64,000 bases of DNA from Microbotryomycetes sp. JL201 (Eukaryota > Basidiomycota > Microbotryomycetes). The notes under the pieces were generated by a model. It did not search any database, had not been told where the DNA came from, and was given only the letters and a program-made list of their open reading frames with translations. Positions 23,001 to 35,654 of this stretch are shown here, one piece after another (positions within the stretch are counted from its first letter, which is position 1; each line of letters opens with the position of its first letter). The translations under genes and the position numbers were made by a program. The stretch covers positions 62,001-126,000 of the forward strand of contig JAQYUZ010000041.1 in assembly GCA_033819885.1 (NCBI GenBank), given 5' to 3'.

Positions 23001-23169
23001 TTCAATGAGTAAGAGAGCTTTACGCAAGGCTTCTATCGAAGACACGCCCCGGCCTCCGTTCGTATCAAAAGCGTCGTCGGAGACGCCTGTGCATCGGCGC
23101 GGACCTAGGTTGCACGTCCCAAACGTGTCGCCATTCATCTCTGCCGGCGACTTGCCTCCGCCATCCTGA
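20062..23169 (+). CDS. Large acidic low-complexity protein, unknown
   Basis: Three exons: 20062-20077 (16 nt), 20228-22338, 22405-23169, giving 963 residues. The first exon encodes only MAQLN; its splice to YESSRQHF uses GTGAGT...TTTAG. A Cys-rich patch, DVCLACRGKCKCGG, near residue 96 could bind zinc. A Ser/Pro-rich basic part follows, then very acidic stretches (residues about 290-580) with repeated DDED/SDD runs, and a basic, Ser-rich C-terminal third. The composition suggests a nuclear chromatin- or transcription-associated protein. I do not recognise the family, and no catalytic motif is seen. One possibility I cannot test is a relative of fungal Ifh1-type coactivators. Confidence 0.65.
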
Positions 23170-23461
23170 AACCCGTTCGTCTCGTCTAATTTGCTCGCAC
23201 ACACGACTTCAAAGTGGCTCGCCACGCTTCACTCACCCAAACTTTCTGTCGTTGTACCTTTGCGTTTCTGTTTCACTCCCATGCCGTCTCCCTTACTGCA
23301 CGAACTTTTGATTTTAGTTTCCCCGTCTTTCACAGGAAGAATCGCACTTTTTGACTCAAAACTTGTTCTCATGTACCTTTTTCCTCTGTTTATTACTGAT
23401 AATGCTATGTCTGGATTCGCTTGTGGATTGGCGTGACAACAGATGAATCATACAGTCTAGC

Positions 23462-26208
23462 TCAAACCTCAAACTCGTCCCTTCGATCTAGCCAATACTT
23501 GATCCCTTGTGCTCTCTTGGTCGCGTCAAGTCCTTCTCCAAGCCTCTGGAACAAGATGTTTACGAAAGCCTCGCGCGTGGACATGTTGCGCTCGGGCTTG
23601 TTATCTTGACGCTCCTTCTTTTTGAACCTTGTTGCAGGTCCACTCTCGAGTTTGATTAACCTCCAGATATGATCCAACAAGCTAGTCAACAAGACGAGAT
23701 TGACACTGGTCGTTTGATCGATCAAAGCCAACAAGAGCGGCCCTCGACTGGACCGCTGAGCCGTTTGTTCGAGTGGTGACAAGTTGGACGCCTCGTCTAA
23801 CCGAGGGTGCTCGGCTTCAGCGTCATAGTCGCGAGGCGTAGAGCCTGGCGGCAAGTTTTTGCTCTCGTCGCCGTCGTTTGTCCCGTTCTGCGCGACATCT
23901 GACGCGGTCTCGCGTGATAGTGGGGTTCGTTCAATGGCAGAGATCAGCTGCTCGATGCAGTACCATGCAAGAGCGTCGTCGGACAGAGAGACGCAGCGAA
24001 TCATGGTTGTGTACGCGAGTCGGAGCTGCGAAGCCGACATGAGTGTGGGGCAAGCCTGCATTGCGAGATAGTCAGAACTGAGCTGGAAGCTGAAAGTGCA
24101 ATGCTATACGTACTTTGAGCAGCAACTTGGAATACCACGGAACTACGCGCGTGGCGCAGCGCTTATTGGTGGCAAAGACAGCCAGCAGAACAGAGTGAGC
24201 CGACTCGAATGTGTCTCTATACCGTGAATCTTCGAGGTATCTGTGCAAGTGACAATCAGCTCTGATCTTTCTTCAGCCTCAATGATGGACTTACGGGAAA
24301 ACGCATTTCAGCACCACAGCCTCAGTATATTCTTCCCTCAGTTTGACCATGAGTTGCTCGGCCGCATTAAGATAGAATGTCGCCTCGCTCCTTTCCACAA
24401 GTCGGTCATGGCGCTCGCCTGTGCGGTCACTAGAGGTAAGGGGCGGCTATCGCTGCAGAACGACGTGCTTACCAAGTCGTACAGGCTCCAAAGTGCCCAT
24501 AAGCCTCTCCACGGTCGTCTCCGGTCCTTGAACAACCACGTCCATCAAGCCTGACCAAACACCCTTCCATGCCGAAAATCCATCGTTACCAAACCTGATC
24601 GTGACGAAATACGTTTTCGCGAGCACGTGTATGGCCTCCGCAGCAAGGTCCAGCTGAAGAGGCGTCGGCGCGTCTTCGGTCTTTGGCGTAACGATCTCGA
24701 GTAGCGACGATTGCATCAATGTGATGCTGAACAAGAGCGCCTTCAACATAGTCCATGGCTCAGTCCTGTTCCGAGTTTCTGGACTGAGCTGGTGGTCTTC
24801 CGTCATATCACTCCAGAATGTCCTGCCCCAGTCGCGGTTGACGCGTGAAGCAATGCGGCCGAGAATCGTGCTGAATGTGCAGACGGCAAGCAGCGCCGTC
24901 GTATCATCGGGACGAGTTCGAGCCTGTGTTCCGGCTGCCTCAATCAGGCGACCGATTGATCGTGAAATGGGTCCTAGATTTGCGAAGTTCGTCGATTTGA
25001 CTAGCGAGGACAGGAGCGAGTACGACTCCGAAGGCACAGTCCATACTAAGCCGTCATGCGTATTGTGTATTGAATTGCCTAACGTTGCAAAGATGTGACC
25101 GGCTGCAAACACACGCGTGAACGAGAGTCCTAGCATTTGCAGCATCGACTGAGTATCGCGCCGGGTATCAGTACAGTCTTTCTGCAGGGCGGATCCAAAC
25201 TCACTGCGACAGGCCCTTTTGACAGCTCCGCTACGGGAAACGTGGGCAAAACTTGCGCCGCCAGCCATGTCGGTACGTCTGAAGCGTTTACTGTGACGCA
25301 ATGAACATCAGCTCCAGATATAATAGTCAGGATACCGCAGGCGTGGCGTACGAGCCCACGGACTCACAGTGCGGCTTGATCTCGAATTCGCCACCAGAAC
25401 TTCCAGACCACTCCCTTTGTGCAGGACTATCTCTCTGGACATCACCACGTCCGTTGTTGTCCTCTCTTGCGTCTTCGATGCTTTTGAAGTACGAATGCCA
25501 GCACTGCAAGACCACCTCATGCGCCTTTCCCATGATTGCGCTTCCGCCGATGTACAGCTCGTCGCGGCGCAGCTTGACAGTCTGCAAGGCCGACAGACAC
25601 GCGCATGACGCAATGAGTCTGACGACGGGGTGGACCTCGTCCGTCATGCCGTCACTGACGGCTGCTGCCAACTGCCGGTCGACTTCGTCGTCGAGGCCTT
25701 GGACGTACGCGTCGATAAATGCGGCAAGCTTGCGCCTGCCTGACCAGCCTGTACCATACTGGGACTTGACAGCGTTGATCCTGAGCAGCCAAGCGTGCGC
25801 AAGTGCCGTATACACGTCCCTGGAGCGGTCAAAGTTGAGCGCAGGCCACTCTGTGCCACCGGTTCGCCGAGCCGCCGTCGCTTGGCCTCGCCACAGCGCA
25901 GGCGACGTCAAAACGCATCTGACTATCATTGTGATTGTGGCCAGCTGTGACGGATCATCTAGCGAGAGCGTAGAGAGGTGGTACGACAGCAGCGCTGGTG
26001 TCGTCGACGGCAGCTGCACCGACGCAGGCGAAAGCAAGTCCTGCAGCAGCATCGTCGAATCAGGAATCTGGCCTTGAAGGCCAGCTGTTGACTGCTGCTG
26101 CAGAGCAGCCATCTCCTCCAATTGTGCGGCTCCTGGCACGAGAGTTAGCTGTCGCTGCGATCCAGCGCCGGTTATAGCCGGTGAACGGCCAAACAGTAAG
26201 CTCAGCAT
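23462..26208 (-). CDS. PEX8: Peroxin-8-like protein
   Basis: Six exons: 25368-26208, 25205-25290, 24473-25148, 24295-24418, 24114-24240, 23462-24055, giving 815 residues, all GT-AG introns with agreeing phases. The C-terminal half has the blocks I associate with fungal Pex8: FYLNAAEQLM, then PYLEDSRYRDTFESAHSV and LMSASQLRLAYTTMIRC. Pex8 is a fungal intraperoxisomal protein that links docking and RING complexes in matrix protein import. Many Pex8 proteins end in a PTS1 tripeptide; this one ends in FEV, so no PTS1 is seen. The family call is from memory of patterns and could be wrong. It diverges from the TTI2-like gene with only 30 bp between start codons. Confidence 0.55.
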
Positions 26209-26238
26209 TCCCGCACCAGCATCCTCGATGAATATGAA

Positions 26239-28428
26239 ATGGTTTCACAGGCTTTCAAGCCCACATGTCAGCTCAGATATGGCCCCTGTCAGGTCACGTG
26301 CTCAGTCCTTCCCGCCTCGTTCTGCAGACGTGCTCCCCGTCCTCTGCCAGTGGCTGCAATACTTGTTCATGAGCCCGTAGCTTTCTCCAAAGTGTTGGGA
26401 GACCACCGTGTCATTGGGCCGCAGGCACACTTTCGGCTTGATCTCGTTCCAAGACTCGACATTGGCACCCAGACCTGTACTTCACGTTGGAGAAGCCCAA
26501 GGACACGCAGGGTATGGTGTCACATGATGCATGGCTCGAGGCCGTCGCGTACCTGCGCCAGTTTGATCCCGGAACGGCGGTCAGTTGCTAAGCAGCGTCT
26601 CTAATGAACCACTGGCAGCGAATGACATGGATATGTGACAGCGCACGTCCGAGACTGAGCTACATGCGTCGATCCTGGCAGAAGAGACCGACATGCATCA
26701 GCAGCCAGCTTCAATCCAATTGCCGATGGAAATCCTGACGATGTTATGCAGCACGTTGCTCGTACCGCCAGAAGCCATCGTCAGGATACAAAACGAGGGC
26801 GAGCAACACGATCTAAGTGAGCGCGACCGGGGACGTGCTCGGTTGCTGAGATCTGCTTATCAGTTGTGTCTGCTTTCAGGCGCAAGTGAGATTCTCAAAA
26901 CAGAGCAATTCCTGCTCCATGTCCCGTCTTTGCTCGCACTTGCAAATGCGGCGGCTTCAGCGGATTCAGCGACGAAATCGCGGAATTCAACAACCAAGCT
27001 CGAATGGCAGGCCCAATGTCTCTCGACGCTCGCCCGGTATAGCACTTCTCATGATCTGCTGTCAGGACAGTGTCGGGCTCTCGCTCTAGGTCAGTAGCTC
27101 GAGCGGCGACGGACATATCCAATCACTGATTACAGGAAATTCGCAGCGACAATTCGGGGTATCGTCTCTGGGCGCGACGAAGCTGCATTGGCGTACCATC
27201 TGCTCTCTCAACATTTGCCTCGCTTCTTCAAAGCACATCCTAGACTGAACGCGCGCTCTGGTCGGGCTGCACTGAGGGTTCCCGGCGGGGACAAAGCTGT
27301 GCTAGACTGGTTCGAGCGAGATGAGGGTCAACTCACGTGGCGGACCGAACCATGGTTCGACGGTGTTGTAGAGTGGGCAATAAATGCTACCCCTGTAAGC
27401 TGAGACAGTGAAACGAACGCGGAATGAGCTGACTCTGATGCGCAGACGAACGAGATCGAGCGGTCATGGCCGCTTCTACTGCCGCCGCTACTGGCTTACC
27501 TGGACGACTATGATGCACAAAATAAGCTCTGCGGTGTTTCACTCCTGGTGAAACTGCTCGAGAAGGTCGATGGCAACTTGCTCAAGCGAACCGGAGTAGG
27601 CGCACTCTTTGAAAAAGTCAGTCCGCGACTTTCCCTCTCAATTTGCAATCAGTGAACCCATTTTCTGTGTATTTCTTTATCAGTCAATTCAGGCGTCCAT
27701 TACGAGCTTGTCTTCCAACTGCTCACCGCAACTCGTCCTGACTTCGGTGGCGGCAGCTATCCACTTGATCGACCTTATGCATCCGACACTTTCCAATGCT
27801 TCCGGCGCAGCGTCTCTCACACAAGTTCGCTTCGATGCCCTATGTACCTTATTCGACGTGTCCGTCTTGCATATCTGGTCTTTCAAAGGTGGTGCCACTA
27901 CGTTCGAGCTCGTTGCAGCTCAGGTGTTGGTCAAACTCATTCCACAGCTCGATGTGATGAGTGCAAGATTCCTCGATGTCGTAATACCGAAACTGGCACA
28001 AACTCTGGTCTCGACATCCGAGATTGTTCAGCTTGGCCAAAGCGACAATTCGACACGGGAGACGAACGGCGATGTCGACCATTCGACGAGAGTTGTCCAG
28101 CTGATTGAGCAGCTGTGTCTTGCTCTAGCCACGCAGATTGGCGTTCTGCATAATGACCCTGACAGACTCGAACGGTTCGAAGCGAGAATTGTTGTATCCG
28201 TTGCCAAGGCTTGGGCCAATATTGTCGTCGAGGACCGTGGATCGGGCACGACCACCGAGATCAAGAGAAGCCTATGTGGCGTACTTTCCGCCTTGAAACG
28301 CGTCGGATTGACCGTAAGATCGAATCTCGGATCTCGACCGAGTTGCGCTGATTTACATGTTTATGCAGACGTATCTCGCTCGCTTGGAGAAGGTAGACGC
28401 ACGGACCTTCCGACCCTTGACAGGATAA
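26239..28428 (+). CDS. TTI2: TELO2-interacting protein 2 (TTI2)-like
   Basis: Seven exons: 26239-26391, 26454-26579, 26642-27089, 27147-27394, 27446-27616, 27684-28313, 28369-28428, giving about 611 residues. The first exon is tentative; the rest have agreeing phases. The diagnostic part is exon 5, YLDDYDAQNKLCGVSLLVKL followed by KRTGVGALFEK, the core of the Tti2 helical-repeat family, and then helical repeats to the end. Tti2 works with Tel2 and Tti1 in the TTT complex, which helps mature PIKK kinases (ATM, ATR, TOR) with Hsp90. It converges on EXO1, a DNA-repair gene downstream of those kinases, but this neighbour pairing may be chance. Confidence 0.6.
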
Positions 28429-28608
28429 AAAGGAATGCAATGCAATAAAAGTCGCTCAAAAGAAGCGCGAAAGGCGACTTTGGCTTTGAGCATCGACAAC
28501 ACAGGCAATCAGAGAAAGCAAGGAATCGGTCGCGACAGAAGAGGGACTGAACTCTATAGATTGAAAGAGACAGTGCTAGATCCAACAGTGCTAGATCCGA
28601 AGGAAAGA

Positions 28609-31588
28609 TCAGGTGCCGGAAGGCGCGATGTATCTGAATTTGAGCAGTTTCGGGTTGACCTCCAATGTCGCGTCACTGCCTTCTTCGAACGATGATGCAG
28701 TATGGGGCGGAGACGAAGACGAAGAGGACGTCATACCAGGTAGGAGCTTGCTGTCATGGATTGCGAGGCTACGATTGATCGACTTTGGTGACAACGGTAT
28801 CTTGCTGCCACCTCGAGGTGTGGCAGTCTTTGGAGGCCGAACCTTGCCCGATGGCTGCCTGTAATCAGCCTCGCGAGTAGTCTCCTTCTTGCTAGTCAAC
28901 AGGTTGCCTGCTTTGCCTTCCAGACTGGTTGGCGTGGGCAAGCTTGACGAAACTGCAGATACGGTTGCACCTCTAGGGGTCTGTACACCAGTGCATCGAT
29001 ATTAGCTCCAGCAGGATTGCTCCATGATGACAAGTCGGTTCACCTTCTTTGATATGCCCTGCAGCATGAATTTGGCCTTCCATGCGCTGGCCACTTCCGA
29101 TGTTCGGATGCGAGCTCTTCGAGCATCCTCATCCTCGTCCGACTTTTGATCATCCTCGTCCTCACTTTTGACATGCGTCGCCTTGCGCTTGCGCGTTACT
29201 TTCTCTGGCTTACGACTTGTTTCGGGCACGAAAGCGTTGCTCCGCCTTGGAGGTTTGCGCTTGACAACGTCCGACATCTCTGACGTAAACGTTATCGGAT
29301 CAGAAGACAGCTCAATGCTGACTTCGATTGGTCTCCTCTCGAGCGCCCGTTCTGCATGCGTCTCGCTGCATGCTTCGATTCTGACCGACCCCAGGTCTCT
29401 CTCGCGCTTGATGAAAACCGGACTCGACACTTGCGTAACGGACGTTGGCACTCCGTTAGCTTCCGGAGACAGATGCCTGATACATGCGTTAAAATCTTGA
29501 GGGCTGCTAAACGCACAGTCGCTTGAGACGACCCGATGCAAAAACGGATCCGTGCCATCTGGTCGATCCCGCCTTTGTCGCGCGGCGCTTCCAACCGAGA
29601 CCTTCTTTCGTTTCGAAGCAGGCGCACGGGGCGGAGTGCTCATCGGGCTGGATCGGTGTACGGTAGCTCCTGGCTCGTCAAGACGATCAATCGACTGTGC
29701 CGGTGGGTCCGAGCTATGCGTGACCGCTCCGTCTGCCGGCGCGTCAGCATGTGGACACATTTCAGACTGGACGGGCACCGAAGAAGCAAAGAATCTGCTG
29801 GCTTTCCTGGGCGAGTGTCTTTTCGGGGCGGGCTCTGTCTCCCGGAGGACCTTCTCCTTGCCCTTGGTGCCCACCACTGTGACAGGTCGGCTCGTCTGTG
29901 CCGCTCCGGACGGTGTGATTGGTTTGAAAAAGTTGGTGATGACCGGAATCTCCGGGACTGTAGTCTGTGCAAACTGTCGAGCGGTAGACGGAAGGATCTT
30001 TGTGAAAGCATTGTTGGTGGTTGGAAAGAGCTGCTCGGGCGCTAGCTCGAGCGGCTGCTCGCTTGTTGATGCCACAGAGAGCTCAATTTTGGCTGTGAGC
30101 TCGATTATCGGCTTGCGGGTGAGAGGATTGAGATTTCCGGACGCAAGAGCCGCCGCCATTGACGGGTCAATTGGTCTAAGAGAGCACAACAGTCAATCAC
30201 ATATTGCACCAGGATCAACGTGAAACTGCGCACTGGCCGAGAAAGTCGAGGTTGACGCCAGCTGGAGGCGGGTTGAGGTGGACCATGCGATGCTGTACCG
30301 GATCAAACACATATTGATGGAGAAACGTAAGCTCTGCACGCTTGAAGTCGGCAGGATAAGATCTTGGGACCTTGAGTTGTCCCTCAAGGCGAACAAACTG
30401 AACCACCTGCAGTGTGATTCGCTCGATGAGTTCCGTGTGCTTGGGGACCCTTGATGAGGCAGGTCTCACCTTGTCGCCCGTCTTGTACCTTTTCATGAGA
30501 CGATGGGCAGTCTTCAAGCCCATGCCAGGAATGCTGTCCAGGTAGTCGCATCCGCTGAGAATCGCCATCTGTCGAAACTCTGCGTCCGTCCAGCCTGTAA
30601 AGTTGTACTCGCGACACCTCGTGAAATCTTCGCGAGATATCGAGACGCAGTGACCTTCCGCATCAAGCTTGAATAAAATCGTCTTGCAACCGAACACGAG
30701 CAAATCAGAATCTTCAGAGATGACGCCGTCAACAATGCCTTGTCGTTCGAGGTAGGCCAGTTGCGGGTCCGCTTCATATGGTGCGACGACATACTGCAAA
30801 TGGCTATGAGTGAGAATACACGAGATTTCGGCAGACGCACGTACTTTGATGTTTTCGGTGCGCAGCGCCTGCGCGCGCGACGAAGCTGAGCGCTTGCTGT
30901 CATGGCAGCTGCCGGCCGCTGCTTACCTTAATCAATTGATAGGCCATCTCTGGAGTCACGTCTACGGCCTTGACGAAAGCGTCCCGTGCGAGGGCGCTCT
31001 TGCCCTCAGCGGTGAGCGCGGTGGCGCGTGCTAGTGCCTCAGCTCGGCGTCTGTTGGATGGGCCTGGTCAGATCTCGGACAGCGCAATGGCGAGTTTACG
31101 ATAAACTGGCCTGCCGCGATCATTTTCTGTGCCCGACTTTGACGGCAACAGCGCGCCGTCAAATACCAAATATGGCTCGACTCCGTAGTGCCTTAGCATG
31201 CGCACACGATGCATCGCATAGTTGACGTATCTGGTATTTGCAGTTGATGATACGAGGTCAGGTCCAACTCCGCGCTGATTGCCCTCAAGCTTCTCGTCGT
31301 GACGCACTTTGTTGTTGCCTGGCCAGTCGCGAGCTGCTCAGGGCAGCTGTATGCGCCTCTGTGGAGCCACACCTAATGTTACGACAATCGGATCAGCTGT
31401 CGCTCATGACCAGATCTGTGTGCACTTGCATATGCATCGACGGCGAGTGTCTTGCCATGGAACTCGCTGATGTGCCGCGCGACCTGACACTCTTTGAGCA
31501 TCCCTAGTAGGCCCTGCATAGCATTTCGAGTCAATTCCAGTGCTCGAGAGCAGAGTGAAGAGGTTCATGGCCTTGCCTGGATGCCCAT
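28609..31588 (-). CDS. EXO1: Exonuclease 1 (RAD2/FEN family), three GC-AG introns
   Basis: Nine exons: 31577-31588, 31430-31513, 31308-31372, 31111-31230, 30927-31050, 30845-30868, 30234-30793, 29044-30175, 28609-28980, giving 830 residues. The 12-nt first exon encodes MGIQ and joins GLLGMLKECQ, the invariant start of the family. The N-terminal nuclease half shows HRGAYSC, VFDGALLPSK, YVVAPYEADPQLAYLE and SEDSDLLVFGCK. The internal half shows GCDYLDSIPGMGLKTAHRL, with the acidic metal ligands and helix-two-turn-helix. The C-terminal half is disordered, Ser/Lys-rich, as expected for mismatch-repair interactions. It degrades DNA 5' to 3' in mismatch repair, resection and recombination. The introns after MGIQ, after AVDAY and after NDRGR begin with GC. 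Confidence 0.9.
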
Positions 31589-31902
31589 GGCATCAGTGTC
31601 GGCCCTGAGCGGTGGCGGTCCTTTGTTGTTTGTGAGAAACGCGCGCGGGGCCCGAGCGTCGCGACTGATCTTCCTCGAAAGGAGGCGCTCCAGGGTTCAT
31701 TGGACAATCATCAGCTCAGCGCCATGGGAGGCATATGCCATACAAGCAGAATGCGTAAGGAGTACTGTAGGCTGACCGCGCATTTTTGAATTGCCGCACC
31801 ACCCAGAGAGCGTCTTTCGGGTCCCTCTTTCGAGTGCTACCCGCGACACACGAGCATCCAGCCTACGCGTTTCCTTCCCGAGCTCAGAGCTGCACTCGAG
31901 AG
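31589..31902. promoter_or_regulatory. Shared divergent promoter, EXO1 / CAF40
   Basis: 314 bp between the two start codons. No other gene fits. It presumably drives both genes. Confidence 0.5.
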
Positions 31903-33538
31903 ATGTTTTCTCCTGAGCAGCCGAGCAAGCATCCGTTTGCAGGGCGAGCCGGATGGCCGTCGTCACCGGGGCAGTTTCCAGCGCTCGGCCAGCCGTCGCA
32001 ACCGTCGCAGCAGCTGCCTCAGCGTACAGTCAACTCGTCGGCCTTGCTGAGTGCGCTCAATGGATCTGGCTCGGCAGCGACGGGCGGCAGCACGGCGTCG
32101 CCGCACGCCTCGGCGCTGCTTGCCTCACTCAACGGCAGCCAGCCGCACACGCCAGGCCACTCGCGCACGGCCACCACAGACTCGACTGCAAACTTGCTGA
32201 GGTCGACGACGACGGCGGCGTCATCCGTGACGGGCGCGTCGTCACTCGGCGCTAGCGGCGACCAACCAGAGTCGCCGCACCAGAGCAATGCCAGCGACCC
32301 TTGGGCGTCGTCTTTCGTGCCATCGTCAATCTCGCAGTCGCTCAACAACCCGGGTCTGCCGTCTGGCGTCATTGTTTCGTCGGCGCGCGCCGACGCCATG
32401 AACGGCTTTGCCAGCAGCGTAGGCGGTGGACAGCTGCACGGCAGCCGCTCTGACGCCCCCGGCCTGCCTCTCGGTGGTGCCGGAGGCATGCCGTCCGCCG
32501 CGCCACACTTGCAGCAGCCCGGCGGTCAAACCGGCGGCGGCAAGCTGCTTAGCCTCGTTCAGCCAGGCAGCGTGCCAGGACAAACGGGTCAGAGCGAAAA
32601 CGAAAAAGTCTACTACTTGATCGTCGACCTGATGAGCCCGACAACACGAGAAGCAGCTCTGCTCGAGCTCAGCAAGAAGCGAGAGCAGTGGGACGACTTG
32701 GCACTCGTGCTCTGGCACTCGTTTGGTTCGTTGAAGTTGCTCCTAATGGGGTTTCGAATGACTAACGTACATTGTACAGGCGTCATGTCGGCTCTGCTGC
32801 AAGAGATAGTGTCTGTTTATCCTCTCCTCGCGCCGCCATCTCTAACGGCGCACGCATCCAACCGCGTCTGCAACGCGCTTGCCTTGCTGCAGTGCGTCGC
32901 CTCTCACAACGACACCCGATCGCTCTTCTTGCAAGCGCATATTCCTCTCTTCCTCTATCCGTTCCTGAACACGACATCGAAAACTCGGCCGTTCGAGTAC
33001 CTGCGCCTGACGTCGCTCGGCGTCATTGGCGCTCTCGTCAAGCAGAACGACAACTCGGACGTCATCAACTTTTTGCTCTCGACAGAGATCATTCCACTGT
33101 GTTTGCGCATCATGGAGACGGGGTCCGAACTGTCGAAGACTGTAGCCATCTTTATCGTTCAAAAAATCTTGCTCGACGAGATGGGTTTGGCTTACATTTG
33201 CCAGACGTACGAGCGCTTCTATGCAGTCGCCACCGTGCTCGGCAACATGGTCCACCAACTTGTGGAGAGCCAGGCAGTCAGGCTCCTCAAGCACGTCGTC
33301 AGGTGCTACCTCCGGCTGAGCGACAACTTGCGCGCGCGCGAGGCATTGCGAGCTTGCCTACCTGAACCGCTGCGCGACGCAACTTTCTCTCCGCTACTCA
33401 AGGGCGACATTGTGACTAAACGGTGAGAAATGCCGCAGGCGCTTTTCTTGTTGACAGCGGTGGATTGACGACGCGTTGTCTGCATGCAGCTGCCTTGCGA
33501 CTTTGTTGCTCAACTTGTCCGACCGCGTCGACTCGTAA
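31903..33538 (+). CDS. CAF40: CCR4-NOT subunit CAF40/CNOT9 (RCD1 family)
   Basis: Three exons: 31903-32725, 32780-33422, 33490-33538, giving 504 residues. The C-terminal 280 residues are the Rcd1 armadillo-like domain, from [20 protein letters not shown] to [15 protein letters not shown], with very high family similarity ([38 protein letters not shown]). In CCR4-NOT this subunit binds NOT1 and peptide motifs of RNA-binding regulators, promoting deadenylation and decay. The first 225 residues are Ser/Gly/Gln/Pro-rich and disordered, as in yeast Caf40. The start is the ATG at [10 protein letters not shown]; the frame is open further upstream but lacks an ATG. DHH1, a partner of CCR4-NOT, lies about 15 kb away. 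Confidence 0.95.
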
Positions 33539-34343
33539 CTTAAATATCTCTTTCAAGAATTCGCTTTCAGTCTGTGGCAGAAAACGAGGCCTACAGAAAC
33601 GACCATTTCGACCCTTCTTTTTTCTTCTCTCCTTGTCAGACAATCAGTTGTTGTACCACCACATCAATCGGCGTACTGAGTGGCTGCAATACCGCTGCCA
33701 CTCAATGTTTTCCGCACCCTCTTGTTGCAGATATATATCTTGGAGCAAAAAAAGACGTTTCTGAAGGTCTTTTCCTTGTTGAAACATGTGCCTATGGAAG
33801 TATTGTATATCGGGTCTGCTTGTTGCGCAATGTGACTGCATCTTCCTGTCTTCACCATGATCTTTTCCTCCCCTACGGCCCTTCGCGTCACTCGCGCCTC
33901 AAGCCCTGGCGTGAGGTAGCTCCTGGATCGGCACTGTTCCTATTCAAGCTTGAAGTTTTAGCACTGATCGTACCTTGAGAACCGGCTTTGCGAGCGCTGC
34001 TGCTGCTGCTGACTGGTAAACTGGCCTGCACTCGTGCTTGAGACTTGCTTACTCGTCCTGGCGAACAACGCGGCACTGCCAACCCTGATCAAAACGGGAA
34101 TCGGAATTCCGTTCCTGACTGCTGCCTCGGAGGATTCTGTGCCGCCATTACCTTTCCTCGCTTTCTCCGAGTCCGATTGGATTGCTTCTAGCTATTGATC
34201 TAGCGACACATGATACTCACCGAGACTTTCACGCGCGACGGAAGGATTGCAACTGAAAATGTATTAACAAGCATGAGGTGACTGACGGCAAATACAGATG
34301 CGATGCCAGTGTATGTACAGTGTGTAAGACTGAATGATAAAAC
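33539..34343. other. Convergent intergenic region, nothing recognised
   Basis: About 800 bp between two gene 3' ends. It should hold both 3' UTRs. Short frames on both strands have no support, and no RNA gene was recognised. Confidence 0.4.
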
Positions 34344-35654
34344 TCAAAAGACGGAGCCTATGATTGACCAAGCGTTTCGCGTATGAGGAGCTGGTGACGG
34401 CGCGCTCGCAGACACGGGCGACATGGTCGACGAAGCCAAGAAAAACTTTTGCCAGTCTGGATTCTGTTGATTCGGAGTGAGTGGAACGGCGAGAGGGCTG
34501 CACAATGAAGCTGCGCCGGCTTGGCCAAATGAGGATGGGACACCGAGACCAGGGGACGGCATTGCAAACGAAGGGACAGCGTGAGATGATTCAGACGGGA
34601 CGCGTGATGTGCTGGAAGCCGCCGCCCAATCAAGGTCGGTACGAATCAACAACGGCGTTGGCGGTAATAGGTTGGGCAAGAATGACGATGGCCCTGGTTT
34701 GTGATATACTGCTGAGTTGGGTTGCATTTCCTCCTCACGAGGAGCGGTCGAAGTGACGAGAACTGGGATGTCAAAGTACGAGAACGAAGACTCGTCGGAC
34801 GTCACGGGTTTGGACAGGTACGGCAAAGCAGGAGTCGGTGTCTTGAGTGTCAAGTTGAGCTGAGACATGCCATGAAGAGGAGGTAGCATGGGAAGAGTCA
34901 CGTCCGGCATGGACATGGGCGTTGACTGCTGCGACGACGACAGAGATGGGATAGAGTTTGTCCGCACAGAACCAGTCAATACATCTGAAGCGAGCGTAAG
35001 GGCATCGATATCGAATTGGAACGATTCGGGCGAGTCGCGCAGAACAGGAGAGCCGAGCACTGGCGAGGCCGACACGCTCGGGCCTTCGCCGCTGTACGTT
35101 GACGACGCGCTCGAGCAGTCCGACGACAACGAGCGGAAACGAGTCAAATGATTAGTCAAGAGTGCTTGCGACAGGTACTCTTCCAGATCGCCTGTGCCGA
35201 AGAAAGTCTCAGGTCTCAGCGCTCCTGGAGTCAAGAATCCTCGACGCACCACTCGGCAGGCTGTGGGCCGTCGCAGCTTGACCCGAGGCGGCATCAAGCA
35301 TGTCAAAGGTAGAGACAGGATCATTGACAGGCTTACTGCCCGCGACCGAAGGCTGCGAGTCTTTGCGTTTCTTGCGAGGTGCGAGTCCGGGATAGCAACA
35401 CACAACCGCACTGTCGTCTTGGCCGAGATGACGAGCGCTGCGCTTGCACGCTGCACAAGCAGGGAGTGCTCCATCACAACGCACACGTCGAGCCTTGCAC
35501 GCTTCGCATGCCTGTCCCTGCGCCCGCGTGCACGCGGTCAGCTTTCAATCTGGCGCGAGCGCAATAGCGCGGACTTCGGACGTACCTTCGGCAGCGGCGG
35601 ACTGCTCAGAAAGATGTGCTTTCCCTTTGTGTTGGACGGCCTAGAAGCAGGCAT
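34344..35654 (-). CDS. Small Zn2Cys6-type DNA-binding protein with atypical finger
   Basis: Three exons: 35586-35654, 35283-35517, 34344-35224, giving 394 residues. After MPASRPSNTKGKH and a short linker, splicing joins the cluster CEACKARRVRCDGALPACAAC at residues about 27-47. The sixth cysteine comes only after 15 residues (CKRSARHLGQDDSAVVC), whereas 6-9 is usual, so the sixth ligand may be displaced. A basic patch follows (PRKKRKDSQ). The remainder is Ser/Pro-rich with no middle homology region, ending in NAWSIIGSVF. It is likely a nuclear transcription regulator, and compact for the class. The second intron (GTCAAG...CCAG) is chosen because it joins the frames at SGALRPETFFGTGD. Confidence 0.75.

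Noticed and set aside
28571-28598. Direct repeat CAGTGCTAGATCC (28571-28583 and 28586-28598)
   Set aside because: A short duplication in the 3' region between convergent genes; too short to suggest an element.
31430-31519. EXO1 starting at MQGLLGMLKE (31519)
   Set aside because: The family needs MGI-QGLL at the N-terminus. A 12-nt exon at 31577-31588 with a GC donor supplies MGIQ exactly.
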